DNA from: a methanogenic archaeon
Lineage (GTDB): Archaea > Thermoplasmatota > Thermoplasmata > Methanomassiliicoccales > Methanomethylophilaceae
Assembly: GCA_902787415.1 (NCBI GenBank)
Contig: CADAGG010000008.1
Span: 1-14,339, forward strand
Reading direction: 5' to 3'
DNA: 14,339 nucleotides
Positions 1 through 7,053 of this stretch are shown here, one piece after another. Positions within the stretch are counted from its first letter, which is position 1; each line of letters begins with the position of its first letter. The notes beneath the pieces are model-generated. The model was not told the DNA's origin. It saw only the letters and a program-made list of their open reading frames with translations, and did not search any database. The position numbers and the translations under genes are program-made.

Positions 1-32
1 ACCTCGTAGTAGTCCCTTTTCGATTCTGCCAT
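1..32 (-). CDS. dnaJ: DnaJ co-chaperone (Hsp40), N-terminal fragment only
   Basis: Only the first ten codons and part of the eleventh are in the window; the gene continues past the left edge. They read MAESKRDYYE followed by a probable V, the characteristic start of the DnaJ J domain (KRDYYEVLG). The ATG lies 15 bases after the dnaK stop, and the gap holds a Shine-Dalgarno-like GAAGGT. DnaJ delivers substrates to DnaK and stimulates its ATPase through the J domain. The order grpE-dnaK-dnaJ is a standard Hsp70 operon, which strongly supports the call despite the short visible part. Zinc-finger and C-terminal domains cannot be assessed. Confidence 0.85.
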   Translation of the reverse strand, partial: MAESKRDYYE

Positions 33-47
33 CTGCTCTTACCTTCT

Positions 48-1934
48 TCAGTTGTCGTCGTCGACGATCTTGTAGTCTGCGTCGACCACGTTGTCGCCGT
101 CGGCCTTCTTGCCGGCGGACTGCTGTGCTCCCGCCTGCTGCTGGGCCTGCTGGTATGCCTGCTGGGCGGCCTGCTGCTGCTCAGGGGTGGCATTCTCGTA
201 GATCTTCTTTCCGATGGGCTCCATCGCTTTCATCAGGGCGTCGGTCTTGGCCTTGATGTCATCGACGCTGTCGGAGTTCTGGACCGCTTCGAGGTCCTTG
301 ATCGCGGACTCGACGACGGTGCGCTCCTCCTGGGTGACCTTGTCGCCGAGCTCCTCGAGGGATTTCTTGGTGGTGTAGACGAGGGTCTCCGCCTGGTTGC
401 GGGCGTTGATGAGCTCCTCCTTCTTCTTGTCGGCCTCGGCGAACTGCTCTGCGTTCTTGATGGCCGCGTCGATCTCCTCCTTGGTGAGCTTGTTGGAGGA
501 TGCGATGGTGATCTTCTGCTCCTTTCCGGTACCGAGGTCCTTGGCGGACACGTTGATGATACCGTTGGCGTCGATATCGAAAGTGACCTCGATCTGGGGG
601 ATTCCGCGCCTTGCGGGGGGTATACCGTCGAGGGTGAACCTTCCGAGACTGGTGTTGTCAGCCGCCATCTTCCTCTCCCCCTGCACGACGTTGATCTCGA
701 CAGAGGGCTGGTTGTCCACTGCGGTGGAGAACACCTGGGACTTCTTGGTGGGGATGGTGGTGTTCCTCTCGATCAGCCTGGTGGCCACTCCTCCGAGGGT
801 CTCGATGCTGAGGGACAGAGGAGTAACATCCAGCAGGAGGACGTCCTTGACGTCTCCGGAGAGGACTGCTCCCTGGATTGCTGCTCCCTTGGAGACGCAC
901 TCCATGGGGTCGACACCGCGCTGGATCTTGGGTCCGACGATGTTCTCGACGAAGTTCTGGATGATGGGCATCCTGGTAGGTCCTCCGACCATGATGACCT
1001 TGTCGACCTTGTCGGCGGTGAGTCCGGCATCCCTCATGGCCTGCTCGATGGGTCCGCGGCACCTCTCCACGATGGGGGTGACGAGCTCCTCGAGTTTGGC
1101 GCGGGTGAGGGTCTGCACCAGGTGCTTGGGGCCGGAGGCGTCCGCGGTGATGAAGGGCAGGTTGACCTCGGTCTGCATGGTGGTGGACAGCTCGATCTTC
1201 GCCTTCTCGGCGGCCTCCCTAACACGGACGTATGCCGCGTGGTCCTTGGAGAGATCGATGCCGGTCTCGTTCTGGAACTGCTTGATGATGAAGCTGGTGA
1301 GTGCTTCATCCATATCGGATCCTCCGAGAGCGGTGTCTCCGGAGGTGGACATGACCTCGAACACTCCGTCGTCGAAGTCCATGATGGTGACATCGAGGGT
1401 TCCTCCTCCGAGGTCGAAGACCAGGATCTTCTGGGACTGTCCTGCTTTGTCGAGTCCGTAGGCCAGTGCGGCGGCGGTGGGCTCGTTGATGATACGGACG
1501 ACGTCGAGTCCTGCGATGGCTCCGGCGTCCTTGGTCGCCTGCCTCTGGTTGTCGTTGAAGTAGGCGGGGACGGTGATGACCGCTTTCTCGACTTTCTCGC
1601 CGATGAATGCCTCTGCGTCCTTCTTGATCTTTCCGAGGATGAAGGCGGAGATCTGCTGGGGAGTGTACTCTTTGCCGAGTGCGGTCACTTTCTCGCTGGA
1701 TCCCATCTTCCTCTTGACGTTCTTGATGGTTCCCTCGGGGTTGGTGACTGCCTGCCTCCTGGCGGGTTCGCCCACGAGCAGCTGGCCGTCTTTGGTGAAT
1801 GCGACGTAAGACGGGAAGGATTTCCCGCCGACGCTGGTTCCTTCAGCGCTGGGGATGATGGTAGGTATACCTCCCTCCATGACGGAGGCGGCAGAGTTGC
1901 TGGTTCCGAGATCGATTCCGATGATTCTAGACAT
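48..1934 (-). CDS. dnaK: Hsp70 chaperone DnaK
   Basis: This is a 628-residue cytosolic ATP-dependent chaperone that binds exposed hydrophobic segments of unfolded proteins, working with DnaJ and GrpE. The nucleotide-binding domain begins with the phosphate motif GIDLGTSNS (residues 6-14) and includes [48 protein letters not shown] and [11 protein letters not shown]. The linker reads [19 protein letters not shown] and leads into the substrate-binding domain. The tail is rich in Gln/Ala and ends in [13 protein letters not shown], as in bacterial DnaK. The segment before [10 protein letters not shown] is short, so the roughly 25-residue insertion of proteobacterial DnaK is absent, as in Gram-positive and archaeal forms. 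A Shine-Dalgarno sequence GAGGTGA overlaps the grpE stop, and the ATG follows that stop after 11 bases, so translation is probably coupled. Archaeal DnaK is generally regarded as acquired from bacteria. Confidence 0.98.
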   Translation of the reverse strand: MSRIIGIDLGTSNSAASVMEGGIPTIIPSAEGTSVGGKSFPSYVAFTKDGQLLVGEPARRQAVTNPEGTIKNVKRKMGSSEKVTALGKEYTPQQISAFILGKIKKDAEAFIGEKVEKAVITVPAYFNDNQRQATKDAGAIAGLDVVRIINEPTAAALAYGLDKAGQSQKILVFDLGGGTLDVTIMDFDDGVFEVMSTSGDTALGGSDMDEALTSFIIKQFQNETGIDLSKDHAAYVRVREAAEKAKIELSTTMQTEVNLPFITADASGPKHLVQTLTRAKLEELVTPIVERCRGPIEQAMRDAGLTADKVDKVIMVGGPTRMPIIQNFVENIVGPKIQRGVDPMECVSKGAAIQGAVLSGDVKDVLLLDVTPLSLSIETLGGVATRLIERNTTIPTKKSQVFSTAVDNQPSVEINVVQGERKMAADNTSLGRFTLDGIPPARRGIPQIEVTFDIDANGIINVSAKDLGTGKEQKITIASSNKLTKEEIDAAIKNAEQFAEADKKKEELINARNQAETLVYTTKKSLEELGDKVTQEERTVVESAIKDLEAVQNSDSVDDIKAKTDALMKAMEPIGKKIYENATPEQQQAAQQAYQQAQQQAGAQQSAGKKADGDNVVDADYKIVDDDN

Positions 1935-1945
1935 ATTCTTTCACC

Positions 1946-2524
1946 TCAATTTTCTGTGTTGTTTTCAGCAGTTTTCTCATCCTGCTCAGGAGCCGCTTCC
2001 TGCTCCTTCTTCTTCGTGACCACGACCTTGGCGAACCTCAGCACGCGGCCGTTCATCATGTATCCTTTCTGATACACCTGGGCGATCTTGTCGTCCTCCT
2101 CTCCCTCGACCACCATCAGCGCCTCGTGCATGTTGGGGTCGAAGCCCTTGTCGGTGGGAACCTCGCTGACACCCTGTGCTTCCAGGATCTTCACCAGGTT
2201 GCCCCTGACGGCCTTGACTCCGACGGCGAGGGGCGACTCGGCGTCGGGAGCGGATTCGAGGGCCCTCCCCAGGTCGTCCACCACGTTCAGCAGCTCGGTG
2301 ACGAGCCCGCTGTTGGCGAACTTCCTGAAGTCGGCCATCTCCTTCTCGGTCCTCTTGCGGTAATTGTCGAACTCGGCGAAGGTGCGCTGCCAGCGGTCCA
2401 GGTTCTCGGCGGCTTCCGCCTTCGCCTGCTCCAGCTGTGCTTCCAGGGTGGGTTCTTCGGGGGTCTCTTCGACCTCTTTCTCCTCGGAGGGCGCTTCTGT
2501 TTTTTCTTTAGACTTGCCAGTCAT
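1946..2524 (-). CDS. grpE: GrpE, nucleotide exchange factor of DnaK
   Basis: This 192-residue protein dimerises and releases ADP from DnaK, resetting the chaperone cycle. The first 30 residues are acidic and low in complexity. A long coiled coil follows, with LDRWQRTFAEFDNYRKRTEKE, typical of GrpE. The C-terminal beta domain contains GFDPNMHEALM and YQKGYMMNGRVLRFAKVVV, close to the family signature (HEA...GY...RVLRPA.V.V). The extreme C-terminus is a charged tail. Length fits the family (about 170-210 residues). The start has only a weak ribosome site (GTGGT). It lies 71 bases after the thermosome stop, with a strong hairpin in the gap, and I see no convincing TATA box there, so it may be reached by readthrough from the thermosome promoter. 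Confidence 0.97.
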   Translation of the reverse strand: MTGKSKEKTEAPSEEKEVEETPEEPTLEAQLEQAKAEAAENLDRWQRTFAEFDNYRKRTEKEMADFRKFANSGLVTELLNVVDDLGRALESAPDAESPLAVGVKAVRGNLVKILEAQGVSEVPTDKGFDPNMHEALMVVEGEEDDKIAQVYQKGYMMNGRVLRFAKVVVTKKKEQEAAPEQDEKTAENNTEN

Positions 2525-2534
2525 ACATTACCAC

Positions 2535-2552
2535 TTTTGAGACATTTTGAGA
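2535..2552 (-). repeat. Two 8-bp direct repeats upstream of grpE
   Basis: TTTTGAGA (plus strand) occurs at 2535-2542 and again at 2545-2552, a period of exactly 10 bp (one helical turn), 11-28 bases before the grpE ATG. It could be a binding site or chance in a short A/T-rich leader. No known regulator is recognised. Confidence 0.35.
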
Positions 2553-2560
2553 GGTTTTTC

Positions 2561-2578
2561 AGGGGGCCGAAGCCCCCT
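2561..2578 (-). terminator. UUCG-capped hairpin between thermosome and grpE
   Basis: In the transcript direction the sequence is AGGGGGC-UUCG-GCCCCCU: a perfect 7-bp stem closed by a cUUCGg tetraloop, an exceptionally stable RNA loop. It begins 18 bases after the thermosome stop. The bases that follow are A-rich (GAAAAACC), not U-rich, so it may act as an mRNA 3'-end protector or processing/attenuation structure and not as a simple terminator. Confidence 0.6.
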
Positions 2579-2595
2579 TTGATAGTTTAGAAGCT

Positions 2596-4206
2596 TCAGT
2601 CCGTTCCGGGTGCTGCGGGTGCAGGTGCGGATTTGGAGGCGATGACATCGTCGATCCTGAGGATCATGACCGCAGCATCGGTTGCAGAGTTGATTGCCTG
2701 TTTTCCGATCCTGTAGGGCTCGATGACATCGTTCTTCATCATGTCCTCGACCTTGCCGGTGAAGGGGTTGATTCCGGCGTAGGTCTTGCCTGCCTTGTGC
2801 TGCCTCCTGAGCTCGATGACCATGTTGATGGGGTCGAGTCCGGCGTTCTCGGCGAGGGTGGTGGGGATGATCTCCATGGCGGAGGCGAAGGCCTCGATGG
2901 CGATCTGCTCCCTTCCGCCGACGGATGCGGCGTAGTCCCTGATCTTCATGGCGAGCTCCATTGCGGTGGAACCTCCTCCGGTGCAGATGAGGCCGTCCTC
3001 GATGGAGACCTTGACGACGGACCAGGCGTCCACCAGGGACCTCTCGACCTCGTCGGTGACGTGGTTGGTTCCTCCCCTTACGAGGATGGAGACGGTCTTG
3101 GGGTCCTTGCATCCGGTGACGAAGGTCATCTGCTCGTCGCCGATGAACCTGAGCTCGACGCAGTCGGCTGCTCCGAGGTCGTCGGCGCTGAGCTCGCTGA
3201 TCTTGCTGACGATGTTGGCGTTGCAGGATTTGGCGAGCCTCTCCATGTCGCTCTTCTTCACGCGGCGGCAGGCGTAGATGCCTTCCCTGGCGAAGAAGTG
3301 CTGTGCGAGGTCGTCGATTCCCTTCTGGCAGAAGACGACGTTGGCTCCGGCCTTCTTGCATGCGTCGACCATGGCCTTGAGGGTGTTCTCCTCTTCCTTG
3401 ATGAACTGGGAGAGCATCTCGGGGTCGGTGATCTGGATCTTTGCGTCCATCTCGGGCTTCTTGACCTCGAAGGCTCCGTCGATGAGTGCGATCTTGGCGC
3501 CCTTGACTACCTTGGGCATGGTGGGGGAGACGGGCTCCTTGTCGATGATGAGACCTTTGATGAGCTCGGACTCTTCCATGTTGGCTCCGGCCTTCTTGAC
3601 AGTGCAGATGTTCTTCAGGTTGGCGAAGTACTTGCCCTCGTCGTCCTTCTCGACGATGGTCTTGACGGCGTCGACGATCATCTTGGAGAAGAAGTCCTTG
3701 GCGGAGTTGATCTGCTTGCTGTTCATGGATACCTGGGCAATCTTCAGGAGGAGTTCCTCGTCCTTGAGGGAGACCTTCTTGGAGACCTGCTTGAGGATCT
3801 CCTGTGCCTTGTCGTTGGCGAGCCTGTATCCGGCGGTGATGATGGTGGGGTGGACGTTGGAGTCGATCAGGTCGAGGGCCTTCTTGAGGAGCTCTCCTGC
3901 GATGATGACGGAGGTGGTGGTACCGTCTCCGACCTCGTCGTCCTGTGCCTTGGCGACTTCGACGAGCATCTTTGCTGCGGGGTGCTGTACATCCATCTCT
4001 TTCAGGATGGTGACACCGTCGTTGGTGATGACGACGTCTCCGAGGGAGTCGACGAGCATCTTGTCCATTCCCCTGGGGCCGAGGCTGCTCCTTACGGCGT
4101 CAGCGATGGTCCTGGCGGCAGTGATGTTGTTGAACTGCGCGTCTTTTCCTTTCTCTCTCTTGCTTCCTTCCCTGAGGATAAGTACAGGTGCGTTACCCAT
4201 TCCCAT
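2596..4206 (-). CDS. thsA: Thermosome subunit (group II chaperonin)
   Basis: This 536-residue cytosolic chaperonin assembles into double rings and folds proteins in an ATP-driven cage with a built-in lid. Family motifs are GPRGMDKMLVDSLGDVVITNDG (about residues 43-64), the nucleotide motif GDGTTTS (93-99), ICTGGGSTAMELA in the returning intermediate/equatorial part, and SATDAAVMILRIDDVI near the end. The C-terminus (SAPAPAAPGTD) is short and lacks the Gly-Gly-Met-rich tail of many thermosomes. The first ATG is chosen because AGGAG lies 9 bases upstream (4216-4220); a second ATG two codons later is an alternative. It is the first gene of the chaperone cluster and has its own TATA box and a flanking inverted repeat. 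Only one thermosome gene is visible; others may exist elsewhere, so alpha versus beta is not resolved. Confidence 0.97.
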   Translation of the reverse strand: MGMGNAPVLILREGSKREKGKDAQFNNITAARTIADAVRSSLGPRGMDKMLVDSLGDVVITNDGVTILKEMDVQHPAAKMLVEVAKAQDDEVGDGTTTSVIIAGELLKKALDLIDSNVHPTIITAGYRLANDKAQEILKQVSKKVSLKDEELLLKIAQVSMNSKQINSAKDFFSKMIVDAVKTIVEKDDEGKYFANLKNICTVKKAGANMEESELIKGLIIDKEPVSPTMPKVVKGAKIALIDGAFEVKKPEMDAKIQITDPEMLSQFIKEEENTLKAMVDACKKAGANVVFCQKGIDDLAQHFFAREGIYACRRVKKSDMERLAKSCNANIVSKISELSADDLGAADCVELRFIGDEQMTFVTGCKDPKTVSILVRGGTNHVTDEVERSLVDAWSVVKVSIEDGLICTGGGSTAMELAMKIRDYAASVGGREQIAIEAFASAMEIIPTTLAENAGLDPINMVIELRRQHKAGKTYAGINPFTGKVEDMMKNDVIEPYRIGKQAINSATDAAVMILRIDDVIASKSAPAPAAPGTD

Positions 4207-4225
4207 TGTGTTATTCTCCTATGTT

Positions 4226-4240
4226 ACCGCCTTTCGCGGT
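4226..4240 (-). promoter_or_regulatory. Hairpin at the predicted 5' end of the thermosome mRNA
   Basis: The RNA would read ACCGC-GAAAG-GCGGU: a 5-bp stem with a 5-base loop. The start predicted from the TATA box (about 4243) puts it at the very 5' end of a leader of about 38 bases, upstream of the AGGAG site. It could affect mRNA stability. It does not itself cover the ribosome site. Confidence 0.4.
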
Positions 4241-4265
4241 TGATGCGTAGTTATTATTTGTCCTT

Positions 4266-4274
4266 CTATATAAA
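4266..4274 (-). promoter_or_regulatory. TATA box of the thermosome gene
   Basis: The minus strand reads TTTATATAG, close to the archaeal consensus, in an otherwise non-repetitive context. Transcription should start about 25-27 bases downstream (near 4243), giving a short leader that contains the AGGAG site. The inverted repeat begins one base upstream of the box, where TFB would contact the BRE. Confidence 0.75.
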
Positions 4275-4275
4275 C

Positions 4276-4307
4276 GTTTGTAAGGTTCACAACTGCAGGT
4301 TACAAAC
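4276..4307. repeat. Inverted repeat abutting the thermosome TATA box (candidate operator)
   Basis: Arms GTTTGTAA (4276-4283) and TTACAAAC (4300-4307) are perfect 8-bp reverse complements separated by 16 bases. The arm centres are 24 bp apart, a little over two helical turns, which would suit a dimeric regulator contacting one DNA face. The element overlaps the BRE position, so a bound protein could block TFB. I do not recognise the site as that of a known archaeal heat-shock regulator. Confidence 0.55.
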
Positions 4308-4357
4308 ACTATGGATGGATTATTTTCTGCATCTGGCCTTTCTGAAAAACCACCAAT

Positions 4358-4424
4358 ATTGTAAAATATCTACATATTCCTTAAATGGATACTTTTTGAA
4401 TTGTGTTATCCTAATTGTAAAATA
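4358..4424. repeat. Two 11-bp direct repeats upstream of the thermosome promoter
   Basis: ATTGTAAAATA occurs at 4358-4368 and 4414-4424, exact copies with a 56-bp period. Each contains TTGTAA, the core of the inverted-repeat arm next to the TATA box, so four TTGTAA half-sites lie within about 150 bp. The region is A/T-rich, so chance cannot be excluded. Confidence 0.4.
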
Positions 4425-4497
4425 GGCCGACAAGAAACGGACACGGAGGAAAGGATCCGGCCCTTGTCATATTATAGAAAGAATAAGAAATGATGAT

Positions 4498-4523
4498 ACG
4501 GGGCGGGCCCCTGCCCGTCCCGT
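4498..4523 (-). terminator. Hairpin after glnN
   Basis: In the transcript direction an 11-bp GC-rich stem with one A-C mismatch (ACGGGACGGGC / GCCCGCCCCGU) surrounds a 4-base loop, starting 9 bases after the stop codon. The sequence after it, AUCAUCAUUUCUUAUUC, is moderately U-rich. It is the likely 3' end of the glnN transcript. Confidence 0.65.
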
Positions 4524-4532
4524 TTTAAGGTT

Positions 4533-6716
4533 TCAGTGGATGAAGAGCAGCTCCCTGTACTTGGGCAGGGGCCACATCTGGTCGTCGACCATGAGCTCCA
4601 GGGAGTCCACGTGGGTGCGGATGTTCTCCAGCATGGGGACCACCTTGTCGTGGTACTGGACGGCCGCTGCGCGTCCCTCTCCGTTGGCCTCGATCTTCTC
4701 GACCAGCACATCGAGCCTGTCGATCTCGGACTCGGCGGCGGAGATGTCCTCGGAGATGCACTTGATCAGGTCGAGCTGCGATGCGGCATACTTCTTGAAC
4801 TCCTTCTCGCCGTAGATCTCCTTGAGGTTCTTGACGTTCTCCAGCAGGATGTTCTGGTACCTGATGGCCACGGGGATGACGTGGTTGGTGACCAGGTCGC
4901 CCAGGGTCTTGGCCTCGATGGAGATCCTCTTGCAGTAGATCTCCAGGAAGACCTCCTTCCTGGACTCCAGCTCCACCTTGGTCAGGACCTTCTCGGTCTC
5001 GAAGATCTTGACGGTCTGTTTGGTAGTGTAGGCGTCCATGCAGACAGGCACGGAGCTCTCGCAGTCCAGTCCGCGCTTCTTGGCCTCGATCTTCCACTCC
5101 TCGGAGTATCCGTTTCCGTCGAAGCAGATGGCCTGGCAGGACCTGTAGGTCTCGCGGGTCTCGTCGAGGATGGCCCTGAGGGGGTCCTCTCCGGCCTTGA
5201 CCCTCTTCTTCACGACGGCGATGAACTGCTCCAGCTGGTAGGCCAGCAGGGTGTTCAGGATGGTGATGGGCCCGGAGCAGTTGGCGGACGAGCCGACGGC
5301 CCTGAACTCGAACCTGTTGCCGGTGAAGGCGAAGGGGGAGGTCCTGTTCCTGTCGGTGTTGTCCACGATGAGCTCGGGGATCTGCGGGATTCCGAGGCTG
5401 TAACCCTTCTTGCCGGCGATCTTGACCATGTCCTTGGACTTCAGGAGCTCCTCGAAGGCCGCGTGGACCTGGGTTCCCAGGAAGGACGAGATGATTGCGG
5501 GGGGTGCCTCGTTGGCTCCCAGCCTGTGGGAGTTGGAGGCGGTCATGACGGACGCTTTCAGCAGGGCGTTGTTGTCGTACACCGCCTTCAGGGTGTTGGC
5601 CATGAAGCACAGGAACCTGAGGTTCTCGCTGTCGGTCTTGCCGGGGGAGAACAGTCCGATGCCGCTCTCGGTGCCGATGGACCAGTTGCAGTGCTTTCCG
5701 GATCCGTTGACGCCCGCGTAGGGCTTCTCGTGGAGCAGCACGGCGAAGCTGTGCTTGTCCGCCACGGACTTCATCACGGACATCAGGAGCAGGTTGTGGT
5801 CGATGGCGAGGTTGGAGGTCTCGTAGACGGGTGCGATCTCGTACTGTCCGGGGGCGACCTCGTTGTGCCTGGTCTTGACCGGGATGCCGAGCTTGTAGCA
5901 CTCGAACTCGAGGTCCCTCATGAACTCCATGACCCTGGCGGGGATGGATCCGAAGTAGTGGTCCTCCAGCTGCTGGTTCTTGGACGACACGTGGCCGATG
6001 AGGGTACGGTCGGTGAGCACCAGGTCGGGGCGCTGGGAGTAGAGGTCCTTGTCGACCAGGAAGTACTCCTGCTCCCATCCGAGATAGGAGTGGGTGACCT
6101 CGCCGGGCATGCCCATCAGGGTCAGCAGCTCGCTGGCGGCCCTGGTCACGGCGGCGTCGGATTTCAGCAGAGGGGTCTTGTAGTCAAGGGCCTCTCCTGC
6201 GTAGGAGACGAAGACCGTGGGGATGCAGAGGGTGTCCCCGATGATGAACGCGGGGGAGGAGGGGTCCCATGCGGTGTAGCCCCTCGCCTCGAAGGTGTTC
6301 CTCAGTCCCCCGCTGGGGAAGGAGGACGCGTCAGGCTCCTGCTGGCACAGCAGCTTTCCGCTGAACTTCTCGATGGACTCGTCGCGGGCGCGGGGGTCGG
6401 CGAAGGAGTCGTGCTTCTCCGCGGTTCCGCCGGTGAGGGGCTGGAACCAGTGGGTGTAGTGGGTGACACCGTGATCGATGGCCCATCTCTTCATACCGGC
6501 AGCCACATACTCGGATACGGTGGTATCGAGGGTGGCTCCCCTCTCGATGGTCTCGTAGATGGTCCTGCGGGTGTCGGCGTCGAGGTACTTCCTCATGGCC
6601 GCCCTGTTGAAGACGTTGCATCCGTAGTAGTCGGAAGTCTCCCTGGAAGGGGCGATCGCTTCGATCGGTTCTTTCGCGGTGGCTCTCTGAACGGCGTCGA
6701 ACCTAAAATTTACCAT
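4533..6716 (-). CDS. glnN: Type III glutamine synthetase
   Basis: This 727-residue enzyme makes glutamine from glutamate, ammonia and ATP, the main route of ammonia assimilation. The length matches GSIII (about 700-730), far longer than the archaeal GlnA type I (about 450). Visible motifs are GWEQEYFLVD (213-222, metal-binding glutamates), HNEVAPGQYEIAPVYE (284-299), NGSGKHCNWS (337-346, equivalent to NGSGMHxHxS of other GS types), RLGANEAPPAIIS (398-410, typical of GSIII) and FTGNRFEFRAVGSS (464-477). The C-terminal 200 residues are helical and specific to this type. There is no good Shine-Dalgarno site. The TATA box centre is about 24 bases upstream of the ATG, so the mRNA is probably leaderless. 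It is flanked by intergenic gaps on both sides, so is likely monocistronic. No adjacent GlnK/PII or amt gene is present in the window. A bacterial origin by transfer is plausible but unproven here. Confidence 0.97.
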   Translation of the reverse strand: MVNFRFDAVQRATAKEPIEAIAPSRETSDYYGCNVFNRAAMRKYLDADTRRTIYETIERGATLDTTVSEYVAAGMKRWAIDHGVTHYTHWFQPLTGGTAEKHDSFADPRARDESIEKFSGKLLCQQEPDASSFPSGGLRNTFEARGYTAWDPSSPAFIIGDTLCIPTVFVSYAGEALDYKTPLLKSDAAVTRAASELLTLMGMPGEVTHSYLGWEQEYFLVDKDLYSQRPDLVLTDRTLIGHVSSKNQQLEDHYFGSIPARVMEFMRDLEFECYKLGIPVKTRHNEVAPGQYEIAPVYETSNLAIDHNLLLMSVMKSVADKHSFAVLLHEKPYAGVNGSGKHCNWSIGTESGIGLFSPGKTDSENLRFLCFMANTLKAVYDNNALLKASVMTASNSHRLGANEAPPAIISSFLGTQVHAAFEELLKSKDMVKIAGKKGYSLGIPQIPELIVDNTDRNRTSPFAFTGNRFEFRAVGSSANCSGPITILNTLLAYQLEQFIAVVKKRVKAGEDPLRAILDETRETYRSCQAICFDGNGYSEEWKIEAKKRGLDCESSVPVCMDAYTTKQTVKIFETEKVLTKVELESRKEVFLEIYCKRISIEAKTLGDLVTNHVIPVAIRYQNILLENVKNLKEIYGEKEFKKYAASQLDLIKCISEDISAAESEIDRLDVLVEKIEANGEGRAAAVQYHDKVVPMLENIRTHVDSLELMVDDQMWPLPKYRELLFIH

Positions 6717-6733
6717 GACCTGTACTGCACCAG

Positions 6734-6745
6734 TATATTAATAAA
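6734..6745 (-). promoter_or_regulatory. TATA box of glnN
   Basis: The minus strand reads TTTATTAATATA, with its centre about 24 bases upstream of the glnN ATG. Archaeal transcription starts about 25 bases after the box, which would place the start at or next to the ATG and give a leaderless mRNA. This agrees with the lack of a ribosome site. Confidence 0.7.
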
Positions 6746-6815
6746 CCTTTCGAGTCCGATAATCAAAAGAATACTTCTGGGATTCTTTGGTGTTGATTTG
6801 TATAATTTTGAAGAT

Positions 6816-6872
6816 TGAAATTAGACAATCATCCATAAACACCCAGAAAATAACCGTGAAAATAGACAATCA
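6816..6872. repeat. 16-bp direct repeats between glnN and the operon
   Basis: TGAAATTAGACAATCA (6816-6831) and TGAAAATAGACAATCA (6857-6872) match at 15 of 16 positions with a 41-bp period (about four helical turns). They lie about 75-130 bp upstream of the glnN TATA box and could serve glnN or the divergent operon. They do not match the NrpR operator (GGAA-N6-TTCC) of other methanogens. Confidence 0.5.
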
Positions 6873-7000
6873 AACGGTTAAAGGGGGTTTTTGTCGGCCG
6901 GGACTAACCCCGGAACAACGGGGGACGCCGCACGCGGAGATACACGGCCCTCAACATAGCCAGACTGATGCAATCCGCGTCCGGACGGGAAAATAACGGC

Positions 7001-7010
7001 CTATACTTTT
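7001..7010 (+). promoter_or_regulatory. Candidate TATA box of the five-gene operon
   Basis: CTATACTTTT lies about 49 bases before the GTG start of the first gene, predicting a leader of about 20-25 bases that contains the AAGGGA ribosome site. The box overlaps a perfect short inverted repeat, ATACT-TTT-AGTAT (7003-7015), which could be a regulator site. The match to the TATA consensus is only fair. Confidence 0.4.
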
Positions 7011-7053
7011 AGTATCGGTTAAGACATTACTTACTGTTAAAGAAGGGACAAAC

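Larger units (their letters stand above)
4207..4532. other. Intergenic region: thermosome promoter and glnN 3' end
   Basis: This 326-base gap has no convincing gene. From low to high coordinate it holds the thermosome leader with its Shine-Dalgarno site and small hairpin, the TATA box (4266-4274), the 32-bp inverted repeat (4276-4307), an A/T-rich stretch with two 11-bp direct repeats (4358-4424), and the glnN hairpin (4498-4523). The A/T content at 4310-4430 contrasts sharply with the GC-rich genes on both sides. Confidence 0.75.
6717..7053. other. Divergent intergenic region between glnN and the SPFH operon
   Basis: This 337-base gap holds the glnN promoter on its left, a pair of 16-bp direct repeats (6816-6872), a GC-rich block with competing hairpins (about 6883-6937), and a weak TATA candidate for the plus-strand operon (7001-7010). 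A second TATA-like string, GTATAATTTT at 6800-6809, could drive plus-strand transcription through the GC-rich block. I find no convincing protein gene or tRNA. Confidence 0.6.

Noticed and set aside
120..185. CTG/CTGCTG-like repeats near the end of dnaK
   Set aside because: They encode the Gln/Ala-rich tail common to DnaK proteins and are not a separate repeat element.
4536..6818. A 760-codon open frame on the plus strand opposite glnN
   Set aside because: It lies wholly against a certain gene, its product is low-complexity and rich in Gly, Val, Leu and Asp, and it has no recognisable motif. It is produced by the G/C-rich third positions of glnN.
6883..6960. Possible tRNA in the GC-rich intergenic block
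   Set aside because: I could not build a cloverleaf: there is no 7-bp acceptor stem pair and no T-arm GTTCRA-like motif at proper spacing.
6787..6996. A 69-codon plus-strand open frame in the glnN-operon gap
   Set aside because: It begins with TTG, lacks a ribosome site, and its composition changes from A/T-rich to GC-rich along its length, unlike a real gene.
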